A stretch of DNA of 39,550 bases from Acetivibrio sp. MSJd-27 (GTDB lineage: Bacteria > Bacillota > Clostridia > UMGS1840 > HGM11507), in contig NZ_JAHLPV010000026.1 in NCBI RefSeq assembly GCF_018918095.1, forward strand, positions 1-39,550, written 5' to 3'. Below the pieces are notes generated by a model. That model did no database searches, was not told the DNA's origin, and worked only from the letters and a program-made list of their open reading frames with translations. The position numbers were made by a program, and so were the translations under genes. This document shows positions 27,810 through 36,064 of this stretch, piece after piece (the first letter of the stretch is position 1; every line of letters starts with the position of its first letter).

Positions 27810-29465
27810 ATGAGCAAAAGAATCTTATCTATAATCTTGGCGGTATGCCTGGCGGCAGTGATGTTCTCTTTCCCTGTGCTGGCCGCAGCCGATGTCACCT
27901 ATACCGTGGAAAAAGACAAGATTATCTTAGCCGGTCAGACCGATACGACGGCGGCCGATCAAAACGTATCCGTGGTGGTGCTGAAAAATGGCGTCACCTA
28001 TCAGCAATACCAGAATGCGACACCGGAACAGACCGGGGCGTTAACCTTTTTTGCCAAAACAGGAAAGACAACCGCCGGCGGTGCATTTTCCATGGAGATA
28101 AAACTGCCTGAAAATTCCGCGCCCATGTCTATGATTGCTATTTTAGGAGACGCCGCTTTTACAAAAGTCAAGGTAATGACAGTTATCTATGCAACGCAGG
28201 AAGATATCGCTGCGATTGTAACCGCGTTTAATGCAGCGAATACAAAAGATAAGGTGATTGATTTTCTTGATGAGTATGAGACACTACTCGGCACTGTCAT
28301 CACCAAAGACAAACAAAACAATGCCTTTTATAACTATCTGGCTTCCAAGACAGCTTCCTCCAGCGACCAAAATGGTCTGAATCAAATTATCACTTTTTAT
28401 AATGACGGAATGCTGAAGGAATGCATTGCACAGGCGAAAACCGTTGAGGAAATCAACACGGCGGTTGAAGCTTATGATGTAAAATCTCTTTTTGTCAATG
28501 ACGATTTGGAGCTTGTGGCGGAAAGAGAATTGGACAGTAAACTGTCCTCCCTGTTGAGCGGAAAAACATACAGCGAAGCGGAGGACGCCGTTTACCGCTT
28601 GAATGAATCCATCTTCCTGACATTGTTCAACAATACGGCTTCCAGAGATGAGATGATTTCTCTGTTTAACCAGTACAATGAAACGTATGTGGGAGTCAAT
28701 ACAGGAAGCGGTTCCAATTACAGCAAAGCAGATAAACAGTCTCTGTTTAAGACCATAGCGGCGCAGGCGGCAAAAACGCCTTTTCAGGACGGTGACTCTC
28801 TGAAAAAAGCGATTGACAAAGCGGCAACCCCCACCGGTGGGAACACCGGAAACGGAGGTTCCACCGGTGGCGGCGGAAACAATGTGGATGTTTATCCTAC
28901 ACCGACGCCTGCACCGGTTGGATTTGAATTCAATGATATCGGCGGCGTGGCTTGGGCGAAAGACAGCATCTATTCTCTGGTTGACAAGGGTGTTATCGCA
29001 AAGGATCCCTCCAAGCAATTCCGTCCTGACGACAGCATTACAAGGCAGGAATATGTGAAGCTTCTGGTAACTGCTCTGGACATTTACGATGCAAACGCAT
29101 CCTGTAATTTTGTGGATGTATCCAAGGACGAGTGGTATTATCCCTACATCGCCTCCGCGGTTAGTAAGGGAATTGTAAAGGGTGTTTCCGACACCGAGTT
29201 CGGTATTGACCGGAATATCACCAGAGAGGATATCGCGGCACTGACATTCCGCGCGGCGCAAGCCTTCGGAATGGATCTGCCGCAGAGCAATCCGGAAAAA
29301 CAGTTTGCAGACGCACAGGATATCAGTGCATATGCACAGGAAGCGATTTCCGGAATGACAAAGGCAGGTATCATCAATGGGTATGAAGATAATACCTTCC
29401 GTCCGAAAAATACGGCAACCCGCGCAGAAGCAGCTGTTATCATCGGGAAATTCATTAAAAGGTAA
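27810..29465 (+). CDS. SLH-domain surface protein with helical repeats and Gly-rich linker
   Basis: This 551-aa protein has AAAGGGGG before ATG 27810 and a signal peptide (1-26). Residues about 27-130 form a beta domain. Residues about 135-330 are helical, with two loosely similar halves (ATQEDIAAIVTAFNAANTKD and KTVEEINTAVEAYDVKSLFV). A Gly/Asn/Ser/Thr then Pro/Thr linker (about 337-368) leads to three SLH repeats from about 373, 433 (FVDVSKDEWYYPYIASAVSKG) and 498 to the end. It shares the overall plan of the protein at 11813-13465. Its closeness to the preceding gene suggests co-expression with the S-layer-like protein. Function beyond wall attachment is unknown. Confidence 0.88.
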   Translation: MSKRILSIILAVCLAAVMFSFPVLAAADVTYTVEKDKIILAGQTDTTAADQNVSVVVLKNGVTYQQYQNATPEQTGALTFFAKTGKTTAGGAFSMEIKLPENSAPMSMIAILGDAAFTKVKVMTVIYATQEDIAAIVTAFNAANTKDKVIDFLDEYETLLGTVITKDKQNNAFYNYLASKTASSSDQNGLNQIITFYNDGMLKECIAQAKTVEEINTAVEAYDVKSLFVNDDLELVAERELDSKLSSLLSGKTYSEAEDAVYRLNESIFLTLFNNTASRDEMISLFNQYNETYVGVNTGSGSNYSKADKQSLFKTIAAQAAKTPFQDGDSLKKAIDKAATPTGGNTGNGGSTGGGGNNVDVYPTPTPAPVGFEFNDIGGVAWAKDSIYSLVDKGVIAKDPSKQFRPDDSITRQEYVKLLVTALDIYDANASCNFVDVSKDEWYYPYIASAVSKGIVKGVSDTEFGIDRNITREDIAALTFRAAQAFGMDLPQSNPEKQFADAQDISAYAQEAISGMTKAGIINGYEDNTFRPKNTATRAEAAVIIGKFIKR

Positions 29466-29548
29466 AACATGGAGCAAGACGGTGGAAAAATAGAGTTATG
29501 TTATGCTGATTGCTCAGGGGAAGAGCGATCCTTGAAAGGAATTTTAAA

Positions 29549-32041
29549 ATGTTGAAAAACAGATTATTATCTGCAGCATTATCTATTATTTTTTCATGCA
29601 GCATGTTGTTTGCAGCTCCCAGCACGGCTCTGGCTGAGGAAAAAACGCCGGTTTCCGAGATTACCTTTTCCGAACCAGAGAATGTTGGAAAGCCAATTAC
29701 GGCAACCACACTGTTAAACTCCGTTGCAAGTATGGAGGATGGCAAGCCCATCCTCTGTACAACGGTTTCCGGTTCTCCTGCAAAGTTTAATGTAATCGAT
29801 CTGGAGACTGGGAGATTGTTACACAGCTTTGATGCCGAGAAGGGGAACACTATGTGGACTCATGCGGTGGATTCCAAGGGAAATGTTTATACCGCAGGCT
29901 ATACTCGTGCGACGCTGTACCGTTACAGTCCGGAAACGAAAACCTTTGAGGATCTGGGTGCGGTTTCCAAGGAGAGTGCGGTGTGCCAAATCGTTGTGGA
30001 TGACAAAGACAATGTTTATATGGCAACCTATCCCAATGCGAAGCTGGTTAAATACGATGTGGCTACAAAACAGATGATGGATTTTGGCAACGTTTTGCCA
30101 GGGGAAAAATATTTCAAATCCATGGTGTATTACAACGGCTGTATTTACGGCGGAGGGGATGCTGTTGGGACACAGTTTGTAAAGATCGATCTTAAAACTC
30201 TCCAGAAAACCTATTATAAGGCTCCGAAGACCAGTTCCGGTATTAAATCGTATTATACTGCAACACTTGCAGGCGATAAAATCCTAATATATTGCGGAAC
30301 ACAATCATCTGGGTCTATTTACACAGTGTTTGATTTGAAAAAGGAAGCGTTTCTGGATATTGAAATTCCGAAAGCGGCAGGACTTTCCTGCTCCCCAGAA
30401 CTGAACGGATACTCGTATTTTGTATCAAACGGAACCGTTTACAAGTTCAATCTGACAGACAACACCTATGAGCCGACCGATATCAAATATGGATCCGGAT
30501 TCCGAGGGGGAAGCTTTGTGGAATTGAAAACACATCCAAACCTGCCGAATAAGACGTTTGTGACGGTGGTTTACGGAGGTTCCATTTCTCTGATCGATTT
30601 GGAGACAGGAGCCCGCGAGGATTACAGAAATTCGGTGGATCCGACCGGGACTTCTCTGGTAGCGGTAAAAGCGATTGGAAAAGACGTGTATGCGTCCGGG
30701 CATCAGGGTCCCCGCGCCACCTGGTATGATCCGGAAAAGCGTGAAGTGAAAGCGACATTTGCTATGGGACAGTCAACCCCGATTGAAGAGATCGACGGAA
30801 AAGTTTATTTCGGCTGTTATCCGGATGCGAGCCTGAGTGTTTACGACCCTGCACAGCCGGTAAAAGAAGGAACCAACCCCCAAAAAGTAGTGCGGCTCGC
30901 AGATGACAAATCTTTAGGGCAAAGCCGGCCGATGGATATTGTCGGCGCGGGCGGTAAGGTGGTTTTCTCCACGATCGCTGACTATGATATGCACGAAGGC
31001 GCTATCACGGTTTACGATCCGGAAACCGGAAAATTTGACTGCTATAAAAATATCATCAAAAACCAAAGTGTATCGGGACTTACCTATAAAGACGGTATTT
31101 TATACGGTTCCACAACCATTTTCGGCGGTCTGGGCGGCGATCCTTTGGCGCAGGAAGCAAAGATTTTTAAATTTGATATGAACACCAGAAAAGTAATCAA
31201 AGAGGTAACGCCGAAGTTTAAGGAGCAAAAAGGCTTATGCAAAATGGCGGGAGATTTGGCATTTGGTCCGGACGGGCTTCTTTGGAGCATATCGGATGGT
31301 CTGCTGTTTGCTATGAATCCAGAAACCCTTGAGGTTGTGAAAGAGAAAAACATCAATGGATATAACTGGGAGAGCTATTCTTCCAGATGGAATCCGTATA
31401 CCTTAGAGTTTGACAAGGATGGACTTCTTTATTGCACACCCCGCAATACAGCTATGGTTGTGGATATTGAGACAATGGAATATAAAAATATTCTTCCGAA
31501 GGAATATGACAAAAACTGCGGTTCTATCTCAGTGAGCGAAGACGGACATGTATATTTCTATAACAGGGATAGCATCTACCGCGTCCACCGTACCAACAAG
31601 GCGGAAAAAGACCAAATGATTGCATTGATGATAGACAGCGTGAAAACCAAAGTCGGCGATCAGGAGGTAACATTGGATGTTCCGGCGAAAACCGTTCAGG
31701 ACAGGACGATTGTTCCGGTCAGATTTATTGCGGAATCCCTGGGGGCGGAAGTCAAATGGGATGAAGCCACCGAAACGGTTACCATCATTAAAGGTTCTGA
31801 TACACTGAAAATTGTTCTTGGCGAACAGAAAATAGATAAAAATGGTCAGGAAATCAAAATTGATGTCACCGCTTTTGAAGAAAATGGCAGAACGCTGCTT
31901 CCGCTTCGGGCTATTGCGGAGGCGTTTGACAAGCAGGTTTTCTGGGATGATCGCGGGCTGATTCTGATCGGTGACACGCCGGTGGACGCGGAAAAAGACA
32001 AAGCGCTTATCGACGCGCTGATAGAGGAATTAAAGAAATAG
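29549..32041 (+). CDS. Secreted beta-propeller protein with C-terminal stalk (CuAO_N1-like) domains
   Basis: ATG 29549, eight bases after GAAAGGA, gives 830 aa; a TTG at 29510 in frame is less likely because it would put 13 residues before the signal peptide. After the signal peptide (about 1-30), residues about 45-680 form propeller-like repeats (KFNVIDLETGRLLHSF, NVYTAGYTRATLYRY, NVYMATYPNAKLVKYD and so on). Residues about 694-815 hold two copper-amine-oxidase-N-type stalk repeats (DRTIVPVRFIAESLGAEVKW and GRTLLPLRAIAEAF). The 36065-39172 protein is a clear paralogue. Stalk domains are common surface-display parts in Clostridia. Propellers of this kind occur in some polysaccharide lyases and in glycan-binding proteins, but no catalytic residues can be assigned here. 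Confidence 0.85.
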   Translation: MLKNRLLSAALSIIFSCSMLFAAPSTALAEEKTPVSEITFSEPENVGKPITATTLLNSVASMEDGKPILCTTVSGSPAKFNVIDLETGRLLHSFDAEKGNTMWTHAVDSKGNVYTAGYTRATLYRYSPETKTFEDLGAVSKESAVCQIVVDDKDNVYMATYPNAKLVKYDVATKQMMDFGNVLPGEKYFKSMVYYNGCIYGGGDAVGTQFVKIDLKTLQKTYYKAPKTSSGIKSYYTATLAGDKILIYCGTQSSGSIYTVFDLKKEAFLDIEIPKAAGLSCSPELNGYSYFVSNGTVYKFNLTDNTYEPTDIKYGSGFRGGSFVELKTHPNLPNKTFVTVVYGGSISLIDLETGAREDYRNSVDPTGTSLVAVKAIGKDVYASGHQGPRATWYDPEKREVKATFAMGQSTPIEEIDGKVYFGCYPDASLSVYDPAQPVKEGTNPQKVVRLADDKSLGQSRPMDIVGAGGKVVFSTIADYDMHEGAITVYDPETGKFDCYKNIIKNQSVSGLTYKDGILYGSTTIFGGLGGDPLAQEAKIFKFDMNTRKVIKEVTPKFKEQKGLCKMAGDLAFGPDGLLWSISDGLLFAMNPETLEVVKEKNINGYNWESYSSRWNPYTLEFDKDGLLYCTPRNTAMVVDIETMEYKNILPKEYDKNCGSISVSEDGHVYFYNRDSIYRVHRTNKAEKDQMIALMIDSVKTKVGDQEVTLDVPAKTVQDRTIVPVRFIAESLGAEVKWDEATETVTIIKGSDTLKIVLGEQKIDKNGQEIKIDVTAFEENGRTLLPLRAIAEAFDKQVFWDDRGLILIGDTPVDAEKDKALIDALIEELKK

Positions 32042-32208
32042 AAAAAGGGATTCGAAAGGATACCGATAAAGGGCGATCCATTTGATGTATTAAGAAAATC
32101 GAATACAGACAGGCAAAGGCCTTTCTTATCTTTATTCTTAAAATTGAGACAGGCAGATGTCAATGGAATGGCATCCGCTTTATCAAGAACAATGGAGGAA
32201 TGTGAACA

Positions 32209-33780
32209 ATGAAAAAGATAATAGCAGCCGCACTGGCAGCGGTAATGGCGGCGTCCTGCCTGGCAGGATGCGGCAGCAGCGATAACAGCACAACCGGGAC
32301 AAACAGCAATGTGAAATTAGGGGACACGGGAGGACTGGAACTTCCCCTGGACACCAAAAACACAGAACTGCGGTTTTTGGTGTGCTCCTCAAAGGAAAAC
32401 ATGAACGACAGTTATGTTGTGCAGAAACTGCGGGAAGTGACCGGAATCAATGTACAGCTGATGGTATTCCCCAGCTCCACCATTGCGGAGAAACGCAAGG
32501 TGATGGTTGCGTCCAAGGATATCCCGGATATTATGGGGTCCTCCTTTGCAACCATGGACGAGATCAATGACTTGGGCGTACAGGGCGCGTTTGCTCCGGT
32601 GAACGACTACATTGACGTGATGCCCAACTTCAAGAAAATCTTCGTGGACGATCCGGAAAACAACTGGATCTTCAAATCCTATCAGGCGTCCGACGGAAAA
32701 CTGTACGGGCTGCCCTGGTACGAAGTACAGAGAGACGTCAATCACGGGATTCTGTACCGGAAGGACGTTTTTGACAAATTGAATATTCCGATGTGGAACA
32801 GTCCGGAGGAGTTCTATCAGGCGCTGAAAACACTCAAGAGCGCGTATCCGGGCGTAGCGCCCTTCACCTCAAAGAACAAGGACAACCTGTTCAACCAGCT
32901 GTCCATCAGTTGGGGGTTGATCGCATACAAACCATACTATGACGAGGCGGCGAAGGAATGGAAATATTCCGACACCGACCCGCAGATGAAGAATATGCTG
33001 GATTATATGGCGAAGCTTTACAAGGAAGGGCTTCTGGATCCGGAATTCCTGACGCTGACGGAAGCGGCTTGGACGTCCAAAATGACCCAGCCGGACAAGG
33101 CGTTTGTGACCTTTGACTGGATCGGACGTCTGGACACCTTCAAGGAGCAGACGAAGGGAACCTATCCGGAATACGATCTGCGGTACGGCAACCCGATCGG
33201 ACCGAAGCAGACGATCAAAAAGCTTTCGAAAGTATTCGCGTCCTCGACCATAGCAAACAACAAAAATACGGAACTGTCCATGAAACTGAACGACTTTCTG
33301 CTGAGCCCTGCGGGAGCGGAGCTGATCACGATGGGCGTGGAAGGGGAGACCTACACGCTGGACGAAAAGGGAATGGCAGTGTACACAGCGTTTGACGCGG
33401 GCAAGAAGGTGGAGATCGGAGAACTGGAAGAGAAATACGGAATGTTCCTGGAAGGAATGTACCGCCGGTTTGACAAGAGAAGCACCTACTTCAACTTCTC
33501 GGAAAAGGAACAGGAAGCGCAGGATAAAGTGCTCAAGGAGAACATGAGCGAACCGGAGGATCCGATTCTGGCCTTCACGACAGAGGAAAAGGACGCGCTG
33601 AGCGGAAAAGAAGTAAAGCTGAAAACGGCAGCGCAGGAATTTTTCGCGAAATATGTTCTGGGACAGGAGAGCGGAGACGCAGCGTGGAACGCGTGGGTGG
33701 AGAAAGCAAACAACCTGGGCGCCCAGGATATTGTGAAGATCTATAACGACGCCCAGAAGAGATACGATTCCGCGCAGTAG
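32209..33780 (+). CDS. Extracellular solute-binding lipoprotein (ABC transporter, sugar/oligosaccharide type)
   Basis: ATG 32209 follows TGGAGGAA and gives 523 aa. Lipobox LAGC puts the lipidated cysteine at residue 21. The body (NTELRFLVCSSKENMNDSYV, VQLMVFPSSTIAEKRKVMVA, KLYGLPWYEVQRDVNHGILY, FDKLNIPMWNSPEEFYQALK) is typical of family 1 oligosaccharide-binding proteins of the LplA/LipO type. Known role: it delivers a glycan to two permeases. None lie beside it in this window, so it probably shares a transporter encoded elsewhere. The codon choice looks noticeably more GC-rich (many CTG, CGG, GAC, AAG) than in neighbouring surface genes, suggesting high expression or a different origin. A GH20-like enzyme follows. 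Confidence 0.92.
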   Translation: MKKIIAAALAAVMAASCLAGCGSSDNSTTGTNSNVKLGDTGGLELPLDTKNTELRFLVCSSKENMNDSYVVQKLREVTGINVQLMVFPSSTIAEKRKVMVASKDIPDIMGSSFATMDEINDLGVQGAFAPVNDYIDVMPNFKKIFVDDPENNWIFKSYQASDGKLYGLPWYEVQRDVNHGILYRKDVFDKLNIPMWNSPEEFYQALKTLKSAYPGVAPFTSKNKDNLFNQLSISWGLIAYKPYYDEAAKEWKYSDTDPQMKNMLDYMAKLYKEGLLDPEFLTLTEAAWTSKMTQPDKAFVTFDWIGRLDTFKEQTKGTYPEYDLRYGNPIGPKQTIKKLSKVFASSTIANNKNTELSMKLNDFLLSPAGAELITMGVEGETYTLDEKGMAVYTAFDAGKKVEIGELEEKYGMFLEGMYRRFDKRSTYFNFSEKEQEAQDKVLKENMSEPEDPILAFTTEEKDALSGKEVKLKTAAQEFFAKYVLGQESGDAAWNAWVEKANNLGAQDIVKIYNDAQKRYDSAQ

Positions 33781-33854
33781 TCGGATTTTGCCTTTTCTTT
33801 GTATCGGAAAGATGGATGAATTTTGCTTCTGCTGAGGGCTGTGCATCTGGAGAT

Positions 33855-33878
33855 AAGGACTCTGTTGAGTTTCTTTTT
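33855..33878 (+). terminator. Weak terminator-like hairpin after the binding protein gene
   Basis: AAG-G-ACTC and GAGT-T-TCTT pair around TGTT and are followed by TTTC. The stem is short with a mismatch; partial termination is possible. Confidence 0.25.
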
Positions 33879-33918
33879 CGGATGTTGTGCAGGGCATTGA
33901 CATCAGGAGGAACAGTGA

Positions 33919-34014
33919 ATGCCAAAGATGCATGAGAAGGTATGCCGAAAACAAGACACAGGGAATTGGAATAATAGAGGTGCGAGGTGTGAAGCTGAAT
34001 TTTATCGGCATTGA
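33919..34014 (+). other. Short SD-led upstream ORF overlapping the GH20 start
   Basis: The best ribosome-binding site in this gap (AGGAGG, 33905-33910) serves ATG 33919 of a 31-codon frame that ends at TGA 34012-34014. The frame differs from that of the GH20-like gene and overlaps its first codons. It could be a translational-coupling leader or a sign that the 5' end of the enzyme gene has shifted frame. Confidence 0.3.
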
Positions 34015-35818
34015 CCTCGATCAGAAATGGGTATTGGATCGTTTATCAAAAAGGATCGGATTCCATGACGAAAGAGAGTACAATGTTTATTTTAAAAAGG
34101 AACCGCATATTAAAGTGTCGAAAGACGGGCTTAATTTATATGTGGAATGTGCAACAGAATCTGAGATGGGCAGATGCCTGCTTCTGGCAGTTCAGCTAAT
34201 CAAAAATGGGGTAGACACAACGGTTTTGGAGAACGCGCAGTTCCGCACGATGGGTATCATGCTGGACATGTCGCGCGCAGGTGTGATGAAGGTCTCAAAA
34301 GTGAAAGAGTATATGGAATATCTCTGCCTGTTGGGCTTAAATACGTTATATCTCTATATGGAAGACGTGTATGAGGTGGAAGGGTATCCTTACTTTGGCT
34401 ATTTGAGAGGGCGGTACACCAAAGAGGAACTCAAAGAAATCGATGCATACGGGAATCGCCTAGGGCTTGAGGTGATTCCCTGCATCCAGACTTTGGGGCA
34501 TTTTGAGCAGTATTTAAAATGGCAGGAGGCTGCAGAAATCAAGGATACGGATAAGGTCCTGCTGGCCGGGAATGATCAGACTTACTGCTTTATTGAAAAA
34601 TTGATTGAGACACTTTCCGATTGTTTTACCACAAAGAAAATTCACATTGGGCTTGACGAGTCCTTTGATCTTGGATTGGGAAAGTATTTGACAAAGAACG
34701 GTTATAAGCCGCAAGCCGATATTTTTGCGGAACATATCCAGCGGGTGAAAGAGATTCTGAACCGTTACGGGATGGAGCCGATTATTTGGGGAGATATGTA
34801 TTTCTCTTTTGGAAAAGACATCTTCAGTGCATACTGCCCGGATGCGGTGATTCCCGAAAGAGCCAGAGAACTGTTTCCGGAGGAATTTTCTATCACCTAT
34901 TGGGACTATTACCACACACAACAGGAATATTATGAGTCTATGATAGACAAGCACCGCCAGATTTCAAAGAATCTGGTTTTTGCGGGAGGTATATGGACGT
35001 GGAACGGGCTTGTTCCGGATTACCATAAAACATTTGCAACGATGAACGCTGCAATGCCTGCCTGCAAAAGGAAGAATGTGCAGGATGTTTTTGCCGCTGT
35101 GTGGGGTGACGACGGCTGTGAGACGGATTACATGTTCAGTCTGCCGGGAGCGGTTCTCCTGGCGGAGCATTGCTATCGGCCGTATATTGACAACGCGTCT
35201 GTGGACGCAAAATGCAGGATTCTCTTCGGAGTGGATTTGCGCAGTCTGCGGCTGATGGGCGACGCCGTTCACCCCAAAGAAGGGGAGACGCTTTCCGTCA
35301 AACGGATTCTGTACAGTGACATTCTGGCAGGGCTGGCGGACTGTGATACTGCAGACCCCGAAATCGTACAGCATTATCACAGACTGGAACATGAATTTCA
35401 GCGTTACGCGAAAGCGGAAGGCAGTTTTCAGGATTATTTCACTTATCTGACATGCATCTGCAGGACCGCGGCGGACAAGGTTGAAATATCCATTCATATT
35501 CATCAAAAAGACAAGCTGGAGCAGGTCAGGGATGTGTTGCTTCCGGCTCTGAAAGAGGATTATTTGGCCTTGAAAAACATACATATGCTTCTTTGGTACC
35601 GCAATTATAAACCTTTTGGTTTTGAGGTGATGGATGGGCGGTACGGGACAAAGTACGCGCGTATTGACACTGCAATTTATCGAATCGATGCATATTTGAA
35701 AGGTGATATCTCCGCTTTGGAGGAGGTGGATGAAAAACGTCTTCCGTTTGAAGACAACCACAAATGGTGCAACAGTTATGTAGGCATTTCTTCCGCTTAT
35801 CTGGGGAAGGGATGCTGA
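33989..35818 (+). CDS. GH20-like beta-N-acetylhexosaminidase, probably cytoplasmic
   Basis: GTG 33989, six bases after GAGGTG, gives 609 aa. The upstream in-frame extension to 33887 lacks a site and matches nothing I recognise. Residues about 1-70 look like the small alpha/beta zincin-like domain that precedes the barrel in GH20 enzymes. The TIM barrel follows: RTMGIMLDMSRAGVMKVSKV, LGLNTLYLYMEDVYEVEGYP, EVIPCIQTLGHFEQYL, and the catalytic pair in HIGLDES (Asp223-Glu224), where Glu is the acid and Asp orients the substrate acetamido group. No signal peptide is seen, so it probably acts on imported amino-sugar oligosaccharides, perhaps those bound by the preceding lipoprotein. Exact specificity is not known. 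Confidence 0.85.
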   Translation: MKLNFIGIDLDQKWVLDRLSKRIGFHDEREYNVYFKKEPHIKVSKDGLNLYVECATESEMGRCLLLAVQLIKNGVDTTVLENAQFRTMGIMLDMSRAGVMKVSKVKEYMEYLCLLGLNTLYLYMEDVYEVEGYPYFGYLRGRYTKEELKEIDAYGNRLGLEVIPCIQTLGHFEQYLKWQEAAEIKDTDKVLLAGNDQTYCFIEKLIETLSDCFTTKKIHIGLDESFDLGLGKYLTKNGYKPQADIFAEHIQRVKEILNRYGMEPIIWGDMYFSFGKDIFSAYCPDAVIPERARELFPEEFSITYWDYYHTQQEYYESMIDKHRQISKNLVFAGGIWTWNGLVPDYHKTFATMNAAMPACKRKNVQDVFAAVWGDDGCETDYMFSLPGAVLLAEHCYRPYIDNASVDAKCRILFGVDLRSLRLMGDAVHPKEGETLSVKRILYSDILAGLADCDTADPEIVQHYHRLEHEFQRYAKAEGSFQDYFTYLTCICRTAADKVEISIHIHQKDKLEQVRDVLLPALKEDYLALKNIHMLLWYRNYKPFGFEVMDGRYGTKYARIDTAIYRIDAYLKGDISALEEVDEKRLPFEDNHKWCNSYVGISSAYLGKGC

Positions 35819-35839
35819 GGCGAATCCATTGTCCTCATC

Positions 35840-35864
35840 ATTTTTCAAAATGAAAAATTTTTTA
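35840..35864 (+). terminator. Terminator of the GH20-like gene (first hairpin)
   Basis: ATTTTTCA pairs with TGAAAAAT over AAA and runs directly into T residues, about 20 bases after the stop. The stem is AT-rich, so it may work together with the next hairpin. Confidence 0.5.
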
Positions 35865-35877
35865 TGGCATCCTATTG

Positions 35878-35922
35878 AAAAAGGACTGAACCGTGATTTT
35901 TGATTGCGGCGCGGTCCTTTTG
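35878..35922 (+). terminator. Second terminator after the GH20-like gene
   Basis: AAAAGGAC pairs with GTCCTTTT, with an inner ACCG/CGG pairing, and ends in TTTTG. Two tandem terminators separate the GH20-like gene from the next propeller gene. Confidence 0.55.
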
Positions 35923-35971
35923 CACTTTCATTCGGTATAGGAAAAGGGTGGAAATACATAAAAATAAGAGT

Positions 35972-35994
35972 TTCGTCTATATGGATCAGACGAA
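35972..35994. promoter_or_regulatory. Dyad just upstream of the propeller promoter, possible operator
   Basis: TTCGTCT and AGACGAA form a perfect 7-bp dyad with a nine-base centre, seven bases before the -35-like element at 36001. The position suits a regulator site, but no regulator gene is nearby. Confidence 0.3.
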
Positions 35995-36000
35995 TATTTC

Positions 36001-36029
36001 TTGCTGTGGCAGTGTTTGTGCGTTATGAT
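36001..36029 (+). promoter_or_regulatory. Promoter of the second propeller gene
   Basis: TTGCTG (36001-36006), a 17-base spacer and TATGAT (36024-36029) lie 35 bases before the start codon. Confidence 0.45.
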
Positions 36030-36064
36030 CAAAACAGAAAACACAAAGAAAAGGAGAGGAAGAC

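Noticed and set aside
28830-28920. Short repeats in the SLH protein as a CRISPR or mobile repeat
   Set aside because: These are Gly/Ser/Thr and Pro/Thr codon repeats of an interdomain linker.
28284-29477. Long open frame on the minus strand (397 codons)
   Set aside because: It lies wholly antisense to the SLH protein at 27810-29465, lacks a ribosome-binding site, and its translation is Cys/His/Arg-rich without domain logic.
32869-34011. Long open frame on the minus strand (380 codons)
   Set aside because: It is a mirror of the GC-rich solute-binding gene, with Arg/Leu/His-rich composition and no recognisable motifs. It crosses the intergenic gap, as chance frames do.
34964-35959. Minus-strand frame of 331 codons over the GH20-like gene
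   Set aside because: Antisense shadow. The + strand frame has the GH20 catalytic motif and a coding-like composition.
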